Assembly (NCBI RefSeq): GCF_001904725.1
Contig: NZ_MRCE01000020.1
Coordinates: 40,609 to 104,608 of the forward strand
Reading direction: 5' to 3'
DNA from: Phormidium ambiguum IAM M-71
Lineage (GTDB): Bacteria; Cyanobacteriota; Cyanobacteriia; Cyanobacteriales; Aerosakkonemataceae
Length of the DNA stretch: 64,000 bases
Part shown: positions 16,596 to 26,396 of the stretch, in pieces
How positions within the stretch are numbered: position 1 is the first letter of the stretch
How the letters are laid out: each line of letters begins with the position of its first letter
Position numbers and translations under genes: made by a program
The notes under the pieces: model-generated
Databases searched by the model: none
What the model was told of the DNA's origin: nothing
What the model saw: the letters and a program-made list of their open reading frames with translations, nothing else

Positions 16596-17417
16596 TCAAT
16601 CCTGGCTACAACGAGCGATTTGTTGACATCTAGATTCTAAGGGAATTTGGGCAAGCGCAATTAAAAAGTCTGCTGCCCTAGAATTACCCTTCTTGATGAT
16701 TAAATATTCACAAATTGCTAGACAATCTAACAAAGTGAAAGCTAATACCTCCTCTCCATTATCCAAATAGCAGATGATTTGCTCTCGAGCTAAACCATAG
16801 GGCTGAAGGAAGCGACGTACTGGACTCAAAGGACGTACTAACCAATCAGACTCAATACCTAGTAGCTCTAAAAAAGAACTGACTTCAATTAAATACAAAG
16901 CCTTTTGCTCGCCCTGTTTACCAGTGAAAACGCGCAAACAAGTGTGCGTACAACCCAGTAGCTTCAGGTGAAAGATATTACTGACTTTCAAGCAGTTTGG
17001 TGCTGAACTAGGTGCTTCTAAATCTGAGGAATTACAATCATTAGCTAGTGAATTGAGATACTGCTCGGCAGCTAACCATAGTTTTCGAGCTGTGTTGTTT
17101 GCTTTCTTTGTCTCCTCTGATTGAGTTAATTCCAAATTTTTCCAGTACTCAGCTGCTGTCTTCAAAGTACAGACATTAGCCAACAAATGGTTAGGTAGAT
17201 AAGCAGAGATAACAGAATTTAGAGTTTGGGTTTTTTCCAGAAACTGCCTTACTGACTGGCTGGGTTGAGCAACTGGATTTGCTATTTGTCGAAAAGTAAA
17301 AACAAAGCTTCCATCTGGGAGGAAGTAACAGTTTAATTTTAGATTCAAAGAACACCACACTGCACGGCGTAACAGGGGAATGAATTGAGCTAAATTGTGC
17401 TTAGAAATACTATCCAT
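16596..17417 (-). CDS. Hypothetical protein, paralogue A of a two-gene family
   Basis: 273 residues of unknown function. TAAEYWKNLEL (about 105) and a C-terminal module (WLVRPLSPVRRFLQPYGLAREQ, then LDCLAICEYLIIKKGNSRAADFLIALAQ) match corresponding segments of the neighbouring minus-strand gene at 17569-18423. Eight or more Cys are scattered. No catalytic motif is seen. The N-terminal half lacks the helix-turn-helix-like segment visible in the neighbour. Transcription is minus strand, convergent with the membrane protein gene. Confidence 0.6.
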   Translation of the reverse strand: MDSISKHNLAQFIPLLRRAVWCSLNLKLNCYFLPDGSFVFTFRQIANPVAQPSQSVRQFLEKTQTLNSVISAYLPNHLLANVCTLKTAAEYWKNLELTQSEETKKANNTARKLWLAAEQYLNSLANDCNSSDLEAPSSAPNCLKVSNIFHLKLLGCTHTCLRVFTGKQGEQKALYLIEVSSFLELLGIESDWLVRPLSPVRRFLQPYGLAREQIICYLDNGEEVLAFTLLDCLAICEYLIIKKGNSRAADFLIALAQIPLESRCQQIARCSQD

Positions 17418-17568
17418 GTTTCCAACCTTTTGGTGTTAACAACTTGAAAAAATTAGTATCATTTCAGCTTTAGCTATGGCTAACTTTATTTACAAGGAGT
17501 CAGGAAGTACCTGTATTATGTTTCTTTACACCCCTAGCAAATAACATTTTTTAGGCAACCGCTTCAGC

Positions 17569-18423
17569 TTAATTGTGCTTTTTATTCGTCACTAGCTCTG
17601 TCAGAGATTTTTGAGCGAGTAGCTTTAACAAAGTGATAGATTTCTGATTTTTTTGGAAAGCGAAATAAGCCCAAATAATTAGCCAATCTCCAAAAGATAA
17701 AGTAGTGTCACAACAAATATGACCGTGAGGATTGCGGTAAAAATGTTGCTCATACTTGCCAGAAAAGCCTCGCTGTTGTAACAAGCGTTTTTTCTTGGGA
17801 GAAAATTTCAAATCTTTATCTAACCATTCTGGGGAAGCATCAATTACAGATAAACCAGAATGGAGTGTAATCCAGTAGTTATGCTGCAAATCTACTATTA
17901 CAGAAAGTGTGCCAATTGATTCAATCAAGCAGTCAAATAATACGCCAAATTGAACAGAATCACAATTCTTGCTCAGCTTATTGGAACAATCAAAATTTTG
18001 GATGGCATTTGACTGTTGTAAAATTTTTTGGCAGTTTAAATTTTCACAGTCAGCCATAAATTTTTTCCAACTTTCATCAGTGCGTTTTGGTAAATGAGAC
18101 AACTGTCTGGTTTTGTAGAGATGTTTCCAGTAGTGCACCGCAGTAGACAAAAGGGTAAGACTTATCTGCTTCCTTTTATTTGGAGCTAGTAACTTAACCT
18201 GAAGAATTGGCAGGTTGTAATTAATGATGTATTTTTGTACTGTCGTCGTCGAGACTTCAAACATTTTGGCAATAGTATGTCTGGCAATTAATGTTATTAT
18301 CTCGCCAGAAATTGACGCATAATAAATTCTCCAGCTGCTTCCTCCTCCTCTTAAAACACTCCTAGTTACATTCAAAAAGTTTATTTCTGGCATAAAGCCA
18401 AAAGAATTATTTAGTTCAGTCAT
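17569..18423 (-). CDS. Hypothetical protein, paralogue B with possible helix-turn-helix
   Basis: 284 residues from the ATG at 18423, which has GGGGTG 7 bases upstream; an upstream TTG at 18459 is less likely. HTIAKMFEVSTTTVQKYIINYNLP (about residues 52-75) looks like a helix-turn-helix. TAVHYWKHL (about 107) and WLDKDLKFSPKKKRLLQQRGFSGKYEQ, then FGDWLIIWAYFAFQKNQKSITLLKLLAQ, align with the gene at 16596-17417. This gives an arrangement of DNA-binding module, YWK helix and C-terminal module. It could be a regulator related to phage KilA/antirepressor-type proteins, but no family was identified. Confidence 0.6.
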   Translation of the reverse strand: MTELNNSFGFMPEINFLNVTRSVLRGGGSSWRIYYASISGEIITLIARHTIAKMFEVSTTTVQKYIINYNLPILQVKLLAPNKRKQISLTLLSTAVHYWKHLYKTRQLSHLPKRTDESWKKFMADCENLNCQKILQQSNAIQNFDCSNKLSKNCDSVQFGVLFDCLIESIGTLSVIVDLQHNYWITLHSGLSVIDASPEWLDKDLKFSPKKKRLLQQRGFSGKYEQHFYRNPHGHICCDTTLSFGDWLIIWAYFAFQKNQKSITLLKLLAQKSLTELVTNKKHN

Positions 18424-18906
18424 TCTCACCCCCAAGTGACTTCTTGGTATCTTCGTCAACTCTGATCTAGCCGGATGTCATCTTAGGTTGTGAAAATAAA
18501 AAGGGTACTCCTAATTCCCTCATTGTTGATTCGATTTGTACCATATTTTGCCATTTGAACAGGCAAATAAGGGATCTAGCTAAAGTAGTATTTTTTATGT
18601 ATCTTTGGTTTTAAAGATTAACTTTTTTTGCATAAATATTAAATATTTTATTAGTAAACATTTAATCAATCTATCTGAGTGATAGTAACCCAAAATATGA
18701 TATGTAGTTAGTTGGATTATTCGGGAATAAATAATACTTAATTTAGTACAGATGCTAGCTCTTTATGGCAATAATTTATTTAATACACGCGAAGTAAACT
18801 TTCTGCGTAAAACGCTAATATCTCCGGCAGACAAACGCTAAGTTTTTCCAAATTTAAAAATTATATATTTTCAGCAATCTGTATTGCTTTTATTTTATTT
18901 ATGACA
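18424..18906. other. AT-rich intergenic region
   Basis: About 480 very AT-rich bases, including clustered TTAAATATTTTATTA-type runs near 18640. It probably carries the promoter for the paralogue genes. I see no gene, no strong hairpin and no repeat. Confidence 0.4.
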
Positions 18907-19389
18907 TTAATAATTGGTTGGTAGATTAAATTTCATCCCTTCTCTTAGACCAACATTTTGGGCTGTTCCACCCAACAGTTCAATTACTGCATCAACCTCA
19001 CCAGGTGACGCAATAGGAAGGCAAGAAAAATCAGCTTGGCAAGGAGGAACTTGGTGCAGAATTTTAACAATCTTACCTTGACTTATAAATACTAGATCGA
19101 GAGGTACTAGCATATCTTTCATCCAAATTACAACGTTCCGCCTCGGCTTTACTGGAAAAATCATGCTGCCTTTTTTTAACTGCTTTGCAGTTCTTTTCAT
19201 CAATCCCCTAGATTGAGTTGTTGGAGTATTAGCAATTTCAAGCGTAAAGTTTGTACTACCTAAAGTTATTTGTACTTTAGGGCGGGTAAAATTACTAACT
19301 ACTCCTGCCAATATCATGGCAAGTAAAGCAATTCCAATGCTCCAACCAAAAGTATCTGCGATGCGATCGATTAAAATTTGATTACGCAT
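18907..19389 (-). CDS. DUF192 family protein
   Basis: 160 residues. An N-terminal membrane segment (about 15-32) is followed by the DUF192 (COG1430) domain. Signature pieces are LEIANTPTTQSRGLMKR, MIFPVKPRRNVVIWMKDMLVPLDLVFIS, and AVIELLGGTAQNVGLREGM. The domain is a small periplasmic beta-barrel of unknown activity, present in many cyanobacteria. It lies directly downstream (25 bases) of the AAA+ ATPase gene on the same strand and may be cotranscribed with it. Confidence 0.85.
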   Translation of the reverse strand: MRNQILIDRIADTFGWSIGIALLAMILAGVVSNFTRPKVQITLGSTNFTLEIANTPTTQSRGLMKRTAKQLKKGSMIFPVKPRRNVVIWMKDMLVPLDLVFISQGKIVKILHQVPPCQADFSCLPIASPGEVDAVIELLGGTAQNVGLREGMKFNLPTNY

Positions 19390-19414
19390 AGTTCTAACTT
19401 AGTTGTTGCTGGTT

Positions 19415-21091
19415 TTAATTTCGCTCCAACTTCTGACCCCAATAACTCATTAGTGGTGGGGCAAACACTGAAGTATCAGGAGAACTGGCTGGTTCGCAAA
19501 CATATTTAGCTTGGTTTTCCATCGCCAATACCTCATCAGTTCTGGCAGAAAACAAAGTAAAAATAGTATCTCTTTGTGCTAGGAAATCTTGCAGGGATAA
19601 TTGGATAGAAATGTGCGAGCATTTGCCATCAAGTACCATAGAGTATTGAGACTGAAAGACTGCGTTCGCCGCATTAACTACCATTTGTTCTAACTCCGCT
19701 GGCGTAAAGTTTTGCGTCAGGTTAAGCAGTTGTTTCCATTCACTTTCAGTTAATGGCCCATCACCATGTTGGTAACGTGAATCGAATCGTTGTGCGTGTA
19801 GTTGGACAATTTCCTTACGCTCGATATGCTGAGGAAAACCAACATAAATTCTGCGATCGAAGCGTCCTTCGCGAGTCAGTTCTGGCGGTAGAGAATTAAA
19901 ACGGTTTAAAGTTGCAATTACGTAAGTATAACTGGTTTTTTCTTGCAACCAAGTCAGTAATGTTCCTAATATTTGCCGATTTGAAGTAGCTTCACCAGAA
20001 GAAACTCTCTCGGTATCGAATAATTTATCAAATTCATCAAAACCTACAACTACAGGAGCTAAAGCTTCTAAGCGTCTAATTATTTCTCGTAGATAACCAA
20101 CGCCTCTGGCGACAATAATACCCACATCTAAAATGCACAATGTCCATCCTAGTTGATAGGCACAAGCTTTCACGGCTCTAGATTTTCCAGTTCCGGGTGG
20201 TCCTACCAGCAAGCAACCTTTAGGTAGAGGTAAGCCACAGTTTCTTGCCGCATCAGTATATCGATTTTTTACTTGCTCAAACATACTTCGCAACCGATCT
20301 AAGCCACCAAATCCTCTGACTTCGGGCTGTGCAATGAAATCTAGATCTAAAGTGCGCTTTAGTCGCTCTTTTTTGTACTCTAGCAGATAGTTAATAACTG
20401 TTATTTCGTCGTTTTCTCTAGTTTGTGAATGTTTTAATCCTAACCTTAAACCTGTAGTAATTTCTTCTCTACTCAATCCAGCCGCAGCTAAGATTAAGGA
20501 ATTGCGGTTGCACAATTTACCCACACTTACATAAGATTGTATAAGTGCATCTATATGAGCAGCAATCTCTTCGAGAGCGGGTAAAGGTTTCCACAGTTCA
20601 GGTATAGCAGAAGCTAAATCCAAGGGCAATTCTGTACCATCTGTACTCAGCAATATCAAGTAAGGAACAGATTGTTTTTGGTTAGCCTTAACCTTAGCTT
20701 TCCATTCACCAAGCAAGTTTACTAAGATCGATCGCTTCCGCAAAGCATTAGATTTAGTTGCCTCATCAGTATCAGCCGATACTTGTATGAGTGACTGAAG
20801 ATTTTCAACGATAAACATCGCCTCTCCAGCATAGCATTGCACAAAGTTTAAAGCTTGTATTGGTTCATCTGCTTCCCAGTTATCTATGCCAGGAGAAACA
20901 TTTATTGAATCTACATTAACTCGAATTTCCCAAAATGCTTGTTGCCCCAAATTCCAGATATAAACTGGCAACTGCCGCTGCACCCCAATACTGGCGAGCA
21001 AGTGTAGAGTTTCCAGCCTTTCAATTAATAGGCTTTGGATGGAAATAACTCTGAATTCTTCTACTAATAAGTCAATGTTGTTCCACTGCAT
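19415..21091 (-). CDS. AAA+ ATPase, Ycf46/FtsH-like
   Basis: 558 residues. A helical N-terminal domain of about 250 residues precedes an AAA+ module. Walker A is GPPGTGKS (297-304), Walker B VVVGFDEFD (347-355), sensor-1 VIATLNRF, and the arginine-finger stretch TREGRFDRRIYVGFP. This order (large N-domain, then one AAA module, no protease) fits the Ycf46-like group, whose targets are mostly unknown. The N-domain contains FVQCYAGEAMFIVENLQ and ILLSTDGTELP strands also typical of Ycf46. It sits in a minus-strand unit with a small membrane protein upstream and DUF192 downstream, back to back with the secretion operon. It may remodel plasmid or secretion complexes. Confidence 0.85.
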   Translation of the reverse strand: MQWNNIDLLVEEFRVISIQSLLIERLETLHLLASIGVQRQLPVYIWNLGQQAFWEIRVNVDSINVSPGIDNWEADEPIQALNFVQCYAGEAMFIVENLQSLIQVSADTDEATKSNALRKRSILVNLLGEWKAKVKANQKQSVPYLILLSTDGTELPLDLASAIPELWKPLPALEEIAAHIDALIQSYVSVGKLCNRNSLILAAAGLSREEITTGLRLGLKHSQTRENDEITVINYLLEYKKERLKRTLDLDFIAQPEVRGFGGLDRLRSMFEQVKNRYTDAARNCGLPLPKGCLLVGPPGTGKSRAVKACAYQLGWTLCILDVGIIVARGVGYLREIIRRLEALAPVVVGFDEFDKLFDTERVSSGEATSNRQILGTLLTWLQEKTSYTYVIATLNRFNSLPPELTREGRFDRRIYVGFPQHIERKEIVQLHAQRFDSRYQHGDGPLTESEWKQLLNLTQNFTPAELEQMVVNAANAVFQSQYSMVLDGKCSHISIQLSLQDFLAQRDTIFTLFSARTDEVLAMENQAKYVCEPASSPDTSVFAPPLMSYWGQKLERN

Positions 21092-21154
21092 CTACATCTT
21101 CCTTATTAAAAATTACTAGCACTGACCTCTTTCTCAGGTTAGAAAATAGCCGTC

Positions 21155-21424
21155 TTAATCCAAAGTCACTGAGAATAAATAAAGACCAGCGGGTATACTG
21201 AGCAAGAATCTTATCCATTCAGGTAAGGGATTAAGTGGATAAGTAATAGCTGAGATGGCAAGCAATACTACTCCGTCTTGCCATTGTCCGCTTAGGGTTT
21301 GAAATCCTCCCACTACAGCGAATAAAGCTGTCAGCAACCACCCCAGTAACTCTTGGGCTAGTTGCAATTTACCTCTTTTTTCAGTTCTCGGTGGTGGCAC
21401 ATTCTTGTTGTTAGTCATTTTCAA
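21155..21424 (-). CDS. Small two-helix membrane protein
   Basis: 89 residues with a basic, Pro-rich N-terminus and two or three hydrophobic segments (LLGWLLTALFAVVGG, GVVLLAISAITYPL and IRFLLSIPAGLYLFSV). It has no known family. Its stop is 63 bases before the AAA+ gene start, on the same strand, so it is probably in that unit. Confidence 0.6.
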   Translation of the reverse strand: MKMTNNKNVPPPRTEKRGKLQLAQELLGWLLTALFAVVGGFQTLSGQWQDGVVLLAISAITYPLNPLPEWIRFLLSIPAGLYLFSVTLD

Positions 21425-21687
21425 CTAAGGTATTTTCTGGTCTGATTATAAACCCTTTATTTGACCGTTATCTTTAGAGCAAATAGTCTACTACCTCAGT
21501 CATAGTCTATTTATTTCTCAGGTTTTAATTCTTATTTATTATCAGTGGTTAGCAAATACAACTATGGTCTTATTTGCTGCCAAACCATAGCATTGAAATA
21601 ATAAATAATAGGATTCTGTCTAAGGAACGGTTTAATTCAATTGGTAATAAATGTATTAATAGGAAATCAGCAATTTTAAGTTTTCTT

Positions 21688-22323
21688 ATGTCATCACCAA
21701 AGTTTCTTCCCGATAAAAACCCAGGACTTAATTCCTTTGTTGAACTAAATCAAATTCCTATCGAGTTACTTATTTACACAGCTTCAGGATTACTGCTCGT
21801 GGATTTACTCATAGGATTTACTGCAACAAGCTTGATTTTGTTCGTGTTACTTTTGTTCGGTTCTGTTGCATTAATTTGGCGACAGGAATTTAACAAGTTA
21901 TTGGCAAAAATAGCTCGCGGGGTTAGTAGAGGACATATAAGAGTGGGAACCGTATTATTTCTGGTTATAGCTACAATCTGGTTCCTAAATTTAAGTGCTG
22001 CCCCTGCTCACGCTCAATTCTTTGTTAATACAGAACAATGGTTACGTCAATCTTTCCCAATTAGTGGTCAAGGTGGCACTGGTGCTGGTGCAAGTGGGGC
22101 TGGTGGTACTGATTTATATGCACTGGTATTTAATACCCTCCGAGCCATTTTCGTTTTGTATTTGGCAATATCATTAGTCAGGGTAATTGCAGCAGCCAGG
22201 AATGACGAAGATTGGCAAAATTTAGCCAGAACTCCCTTAATTATTTTGGTTGTCGTGACATTAGGTGATATCCTTGCTAGTTTAATTACAGGTCAAGGGA
22301 CAGGTGGCGGCGGCGCACCTTAA
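21688..22323 (+). CDS. VirB2-like pilin candidate
   Basis: 211 residues from the ATG at 21688; an upstream TTG frame begins at 21574. It has a long hydrophobic N-terminal region, then a signal-like junction AAPAHAQFF (about 104-112 in this numbering). The mature part is short, with a Gly-rich linker and two membrane helices (LVFNTLRAIFVLYLAISLVRVI and LIILVVVTLGDILASLI) ending in GQGTGGGGAP. Such a two-helix mature peptide after a long signal, placed just before VirB3- and VirB4-like genes, is the VirB2/TrbC pattern. The unusually long leader is odd, and a fusion is possible. Confidence 0.6.
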   Translation: MSSPKFLPDKNPGLNSFVELNQIPIELLIYTASGLLLVDLLIGFTATSLILFVLLLFGSVALIWRQEFNKLLAKIARGVSRGHIRVGTVLFLVIATIWFLNLSAAPAHAQFFVNTEQWLRQSFPISGQGGTGAGASGAGGTDLYALVFNTLRAIFVLYLAISLVRVIAAARNDEDWQNLARTPLIILVVVTLGDILASLITGQGTGGGGAP

Positions 22324-22394
22324 AAAAGGAGTAAGCGCGATTTTAGTTTCTTTGCAAATACGTAACTATTTCCTGAGTTTTCAATCTGAATTCC

Positions 22395-22808
22395 ATGCCA
22401 AATTCGCGCTCTTTTTCACCTACTAAAAGCACGTTTAGACCAGTTAACCCAACTTTGGGAAAAACGCCAAAGTTGGGGCCATTCCCCGGTAATCAAGTTG
22501 CTCCTTGGGCAGGAATATGTTTAGTCAGCTACTACGTTTGTAAAACTGTATTTGGACTATCTTGGTTGTGGACAGGTTTAGCAGCTGGATGGGGATGCGC
22601 TACCTGGTGGATACTTACAGCAAATGGTGCTTGGTGGTGGTTATCTAAATTCGTTTCTGTTCCTAATTGGACAAGAGGATTTGCTTTATATCAACCGCTT
22701 CTGGAAAACCAGAAAGTCTTTCAATCTCAATATTCTAACAGACGAATTTTAATGGAATTACAACGCTCTAAACGAAAAAGTTTCAAAGCGACGCGAGGAA
22801 GAAAATAA
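22395..22808 (+). CDS. VirB3-like inner-membrane protein
   Basis: 137 residues. A basic N-terminal tail is followed by two adjacent membrane helices (ICLVSYYVCKTVFGL, WLWTGLAAGWGCATWWIL), then a basic cytoplasmic end. Size, topology and position directly before the VirB4-like ATPase (stop and start overlap by one base) support VirB3. Sequence identity to the family is weak. Confidence 0.6.
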   Translation: MPNSRSFSPTKSTFRPVNPTLGKTPKLGPFPGNQVAPWAGICLVSYYVCKTVFGLSWLWTGLAAGWGCATWWILTANGAWWWLSKFVSVPNWTRGFALYQPLLENQKVFQSQYSNRRILMELQRSKRKSFKATRGRK

Positions 22809-25615
22809 TGGGCATACTAAAATTTTTTCAAGCTAAAGATTCAGCCAGAAATCTAAAAGACAAGCAGTTTAAGAAAAAAAAAGGTAAACCTCAACAAAAA
22901 ATTGGTAAGCGTGAAGTCGATAATGGCTTTGGCAAAATTCGGGTAACTCCCCTTGAAGATGCTTTTCAATTAGCTAGTTTGTTAGAGATTAATTTATTCG
23001 ATCGCCCAATTGGAGCCTACATACTCAAAAAAGGTGAAGACAGTTTTATGATTCAGTTTGGCTTTGAGTGCCTTGGGATTCACTCAACCTTAAGGGATGA
23101 GGAAATTGACCCGATATTTGATGCGATCGAATCTGGTTTAAAAGACTTACCTTTTGACGAACGGCTAACTATTCATTTAGGCTCTTTTACTACAGATAGT
23201 TTCCGACAAGCCGAACTAGAAACAATAGTACAAACTGCACCAAATCCAGAACTGCAATACCTAGTTTTGAGCGAAAAAGCACGTATACGGCAACTAACTC
23301 GTCAAGGAATCCGAAAACCTAAATTCCTTCGTTTATATGGCACTTATACCATAGAACCGGAAACTGTAGGCACAACCGATCGTATTGAAAAAGCATTAGC
23401 TTTTATCGAAAAGTCATGGAAGAAATTCACTGGAGAAATTCATGAATTCCACTTTTTTCGAGTAGAAAAGTTACTTTATGCTTCTTTCACCGATGGTTTC
23501 CAACGCTGGGAGCAATTACTCGCTAACAAAATGGGTTTAGCGATTCGCCCTTTTACCGCACAAGAAATGTGGTTGCATTTGTGGTCGAGATTCAACGACA
23601 CTCCACCACCCCCAATTCCTCAATTATTAGTTTTAGACGAAAACGGCTTGAGAGAAAATCAATATTCAGATGTACATCCCACAACTTTATTAATGGAATC
23701 TGAATCTTCTGTTCCCGTTGCCGATCGCCGTTGGACGCATATCAAAAATAAATACATAGGAGCTTTAACCTTTCAAGATAAACCAGGAGGTTGGACAGAT
23801 AAATATGCTCAAATGTCCTATTTATGGAAGGTATTGGCACGCGATGAAGTGTATGACACAGAAATTTATTGTCAGTTAATGAGAGCTAACGATGGGTTAG
23901 TAAAAAGCAATATGCAGCGCATTACCAAACAGTCTACAGTTAGCGCTGAACTGGCAACTGAAAAAAGTTCTGTTGATGTCGGTTCGTTATTAAAAATTGA
24001 AGATGCTGTTGCCGCTCAAGCTGAACTCTATCGCGGTGCGGTTGGCATTCATACTGCTGTTGTTTTTCTAGTTTATCGTCCGAGTAGGGAAAAATTAGAC
24101 GAAGCGTGTCGTCACTTGCAATCTTTATTTCTTCGCCCAGCTTGGGTGATTAGAGAAACCGAATATCCTTGGAAAATTTGGTTGCAAACCTTTCCAATAT
24201 GTTGGGAGCGTTTGATGACTACACCTTTCAATCGCCGCCGACTTTATCTTAACAGCGAAGTTCTGGGATTAATGCCTTTAGTCCGCACCCAAAGTTGCGA
24301 TAAAACTGGGTTTGAATTAATAGCAGGAGAGGGAGGAACGCCTGTTTTTATCGACTTATACGATCGGCACAAAAATTTAGGTCTGTTCGGTACGACTCGC
24401 TCCGGTAAATCGGTGATGGCAGCAGGTATTTTAACCCAAGCTTTAGCGCGGGGAATGCCAGTAGTAGCAATGGATTATCCCAAACCAGATGGTAGCAGTA
24501 CGTTCACAGATTATACTCGATTTATGGGTGAAGATGGCGCTTATTTCGATATTGGAAAAGAGTCTTCAAATTTATTTGAATTGCCGGATTTAAGCACTCT
24601 ATCGCCACAACTTCAAAAAGAGCGATTTGAAGATTATAAGGACTTTTTAACTTCTGCATTGATGGCAATGGTGATAGGTGGAAAACGTACTAGTGGCATG
24701 AGAGATACTGCCATTCTGGACACTGTGCGATCGATTTTGACTTTAGCTTTGGATGCTTTCTTTAGCGACTGGCAAATTCGCGATCGCTATGCAACCGCAT
24801 TCACTCACGGTTTTGGATCGGAAGAATGGCAACAGATGCCCACTTTAAACGATTTTTTGAGCTACTGTTCTACCGAACGGCTGCGCTTGGATTCGCTCAC
24901 TGGCGATATTCCAGCGGCGCTGCAATTAATCAAACTGCGCTTGCGGTTTTGGCTGACTTCGCGGGTTGGTAGAGCGATCGCGCTTCCTTCGACTTTTAGA
25001 AGTAATGCAAGGTTGCTTGTTTTCGCCCTGAGAAACCTTTCCAACGATGAAGATGCAGCCATCCTTTCTTTAAGTGCTTATTCGGCAGCCTTACGACGTG
25101 CTTTAGCATCAACAGCGAGTATTTTCTTCATTGATGAATCGCCAATTTTGTTTGAGTATGACAGCATCGCCGCTTTAGTTGGAAGATTATGTGCTAACGG
25201 AGCTAAATCGGGTATTCGTGTTATTTTATCTGCTCAAGATCCTGATACGATCGCTACTTCTCCCAGTGGTGCAAAAATATTTCAAAACTTGTCCACTCGA
25301 CTAATTGGAAGAATTCAACCAACAGCAGCAGATAGCTTTGTAAATATTCTCAAATATCCACCTGAAATTATTTACAAAAATTCCACCGAAAGTTTTTTTC
25401 CCCGCCGCAGCGGAATGTATTCACAATGGTTGTTAGATGATAACGGCATTTACACATACTGCCGCTATTATCCATCTGCTGAGTTATTAGCCGCAGTTGC
25501 TAACAATCCTGAAGAACAGGCGGCGCGTGCGATCGCTTTCCAAAAACATAGCGATAAATTCATCGCCATTAAAGAGTTCAGCAAACAACTTATCACTTTA
25601 AGTAAGAGTGCTTGA
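22808..25615 (+). CDS. virB4: VirB4-like conjugation ATPase
   Basis: 935 residues. The C-terminal ATPase domain has Walker A GTTRSGKS (528-535) and Walker B SIFFIDESPILF (Asp776, Glu777), followed by ILSAQDPDTIA, typical of VirB4/TraC. The long N-terminal domain carries GAVGIHTAVVFLVYRPSREKLDEACRHLQ, which corresponds to the CagE/VirB4 N-terminal fold. VirB4 powers pilus assembly and substrate transfer at the inner membrane. The start overlaps the VirB3-like stop, and the next gene follows within 25 bases. Confidence 0.92.
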   Translation: MGILKFFQAKDSARNLKDKQFKKKKGKPQQKIGKREVDNGFGKIRVTPLEDAFQLASLLEINLFDRPIGAYILKKGEDSFMIQFGFECLGIHSTLRDEEIDPIFDAIESGLKDLPFDERLTIHLGSFTTDSFRQAELETIVQTAPNPELQYLVLSEKARIRQLTRQGIRKPKFLRLYGTYTIEPETVGTTDRIEKALAFIEKSWKKFTGEIHEFHFFRVEKLLYASFTDGFQRWEQLLANKMGLAIRPFTAQEMWLHLWSRFNDTPPPPIPQLLVLDENGLRENQYSDVHPTTLLMESESSVPVADRRWTHIKNKYIGALTFQDKPGGWTDKYAQMSYLWKVLARDEVYDTEIYCQLMRANDGLVKSNMQRITKQSTVSAELATEKSSVDVGSLLKIEDAVAAQAELYRGAVGIHTAVVFLVYRPSREKLDEACRHLQSLFLRPAWVIRETEYPWKIWLQTFPICWERLMTTPFNRRRLYLNSEVLGLMPLVRTQSCDKTGFELIAGEGGTPVFIDLYDRHKNLGLFGTTRSGKSVMAAGILTQALARGMPVVAMDYPKPDGSSTFTDYTRFMGEDGAYFDIGKESSNLFELPDLSTLSPQLQKERFEDYKDFLTSALMAMVIGGKRTSGMRDTAILDTVRSILTLALDAFFSDWQIRDRYATAFTHGFGSEEWQQMPTLNDFLSYCSTERLRLDSLTGDIPAALQLIKLRLRFWLTSRVGRAIALPSTFRSNARLLVFALRNLSNDEDAAILSLSAYSAALRRALASTASIFFIDESPILFEYDSIAALVGRLCANGAKSGIRVILSAQDPDTIATSPSGAKIFQNLSTRLIGRIQPTAADSFVNILKYPPEIIYKNSTESFFPRRSGMYSQWLLDDNGIYTYCRYYPSAELLAAVANNPEEQAARAIAFQKHSDKFIAIKEFSKQLITLSKSA

Positions 25616-25640
25616 AATTGAAAATCAAGAAGGAGTCAAT

Positions 25641-26375
25641 ATGAAACTCAACAAACACTCCAAAAAATCCGCTATCATTTCAGGTTTAGCTGTGATGCTT
25701 TTGATTACTTCTGCTGCTCCTAGTCGTGCTGTTACCACACCGATGGGTAGGGGAGACTTTTTTAATGGTTTGTTAAACCAGTTTCTTCAGTATTTTGAAG
25801 AAGCTCAACGGTATATTAGCCAAGTCATAAATGACAAAATTCAACCGTTAGAAGACTCTATTAATGCGGATTTGCAAAATGCACTTGGGCAAGCTAAAGG
25901 CGTTTTAGGAATACCCGATCCTATAGCAACTCGAAAAACTGTCGAAGAAACTTTATCAAATTCTGCTGAACCGATTAATTCTCAAGAAAGAGCAACCAAC
26001 GAGATCGATCGCCAAATTACCAGAGCAACTGCATCTGCAACGCTCAGTCAACAAGGACAGCAACGAACTCAAGATCAACTGCAAATTACCAAACAAGCAG
26101 TAGAAACGGTGCAGCAGCAAGCACAAATCGCTCAATCAGATGTTGTTACTCAAAATGTAATGAAACGGATAGCTGCCCAAAATGCAGAAATCAGCGGTGT
26201 TCTTGGTTCTATGCGGCAGGATATGGCACAAGATGCCCAACGTCAAGAACTAGCTAATGTCAACTTAACAAATATTTCTCGTGCTATCGACGGTCAAAAT
26301 CAAGCCGCAGATAGCGATCGCGTTAGCACAGGTTTTGGCAACTTACGTATTTTTTCACGAGCCAGATTGTTCTAA
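25641..26375 (+). CDS. Secreted coiled-coil protein, VirB5/TrbJ-like
   Basis: 244 residues from the ATG at 25641, which has AAGGAG 8 bases upstream; the upstream frame start at 25608 lies inside virB4. A signal peptide (KSAIISGLAVMLLITSAAPSRA) is cleaved before VTTPMG. The rest is helical and Gln-rich (ITRATASATLSQQGQQR, QDQLQITKQAVETVQQQAQIAQ), with no Cys. Position between VirB4 and VirB6 with this topology suggests VirB5, the minor pilus-tip component. Confidence 0.6.
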   Translation: MKLNKHSKKSAIISGLAVMLLITSAAPSRAVTTPMGRGDFFNGLLNQFLQYFEEAQRYISQVINDKIQPLEDSINADLQNALGQAKGVLGIPDPIATRKTVEETLSNSAEPINSQERATNEIDRQITRATASATLSQQGQQRTQDQLQITKQAVETVQQQAQIAQSDVVTQNVMKRIAAQNAEISGVLGSMRQDMAQDAQRQELANVNLTNISRAIDGQNQAADSDRVSTGFGNLRIFSRARLF

Positions 26376-26396
26376 CTTGTTTTAGGTGAACTCAAG

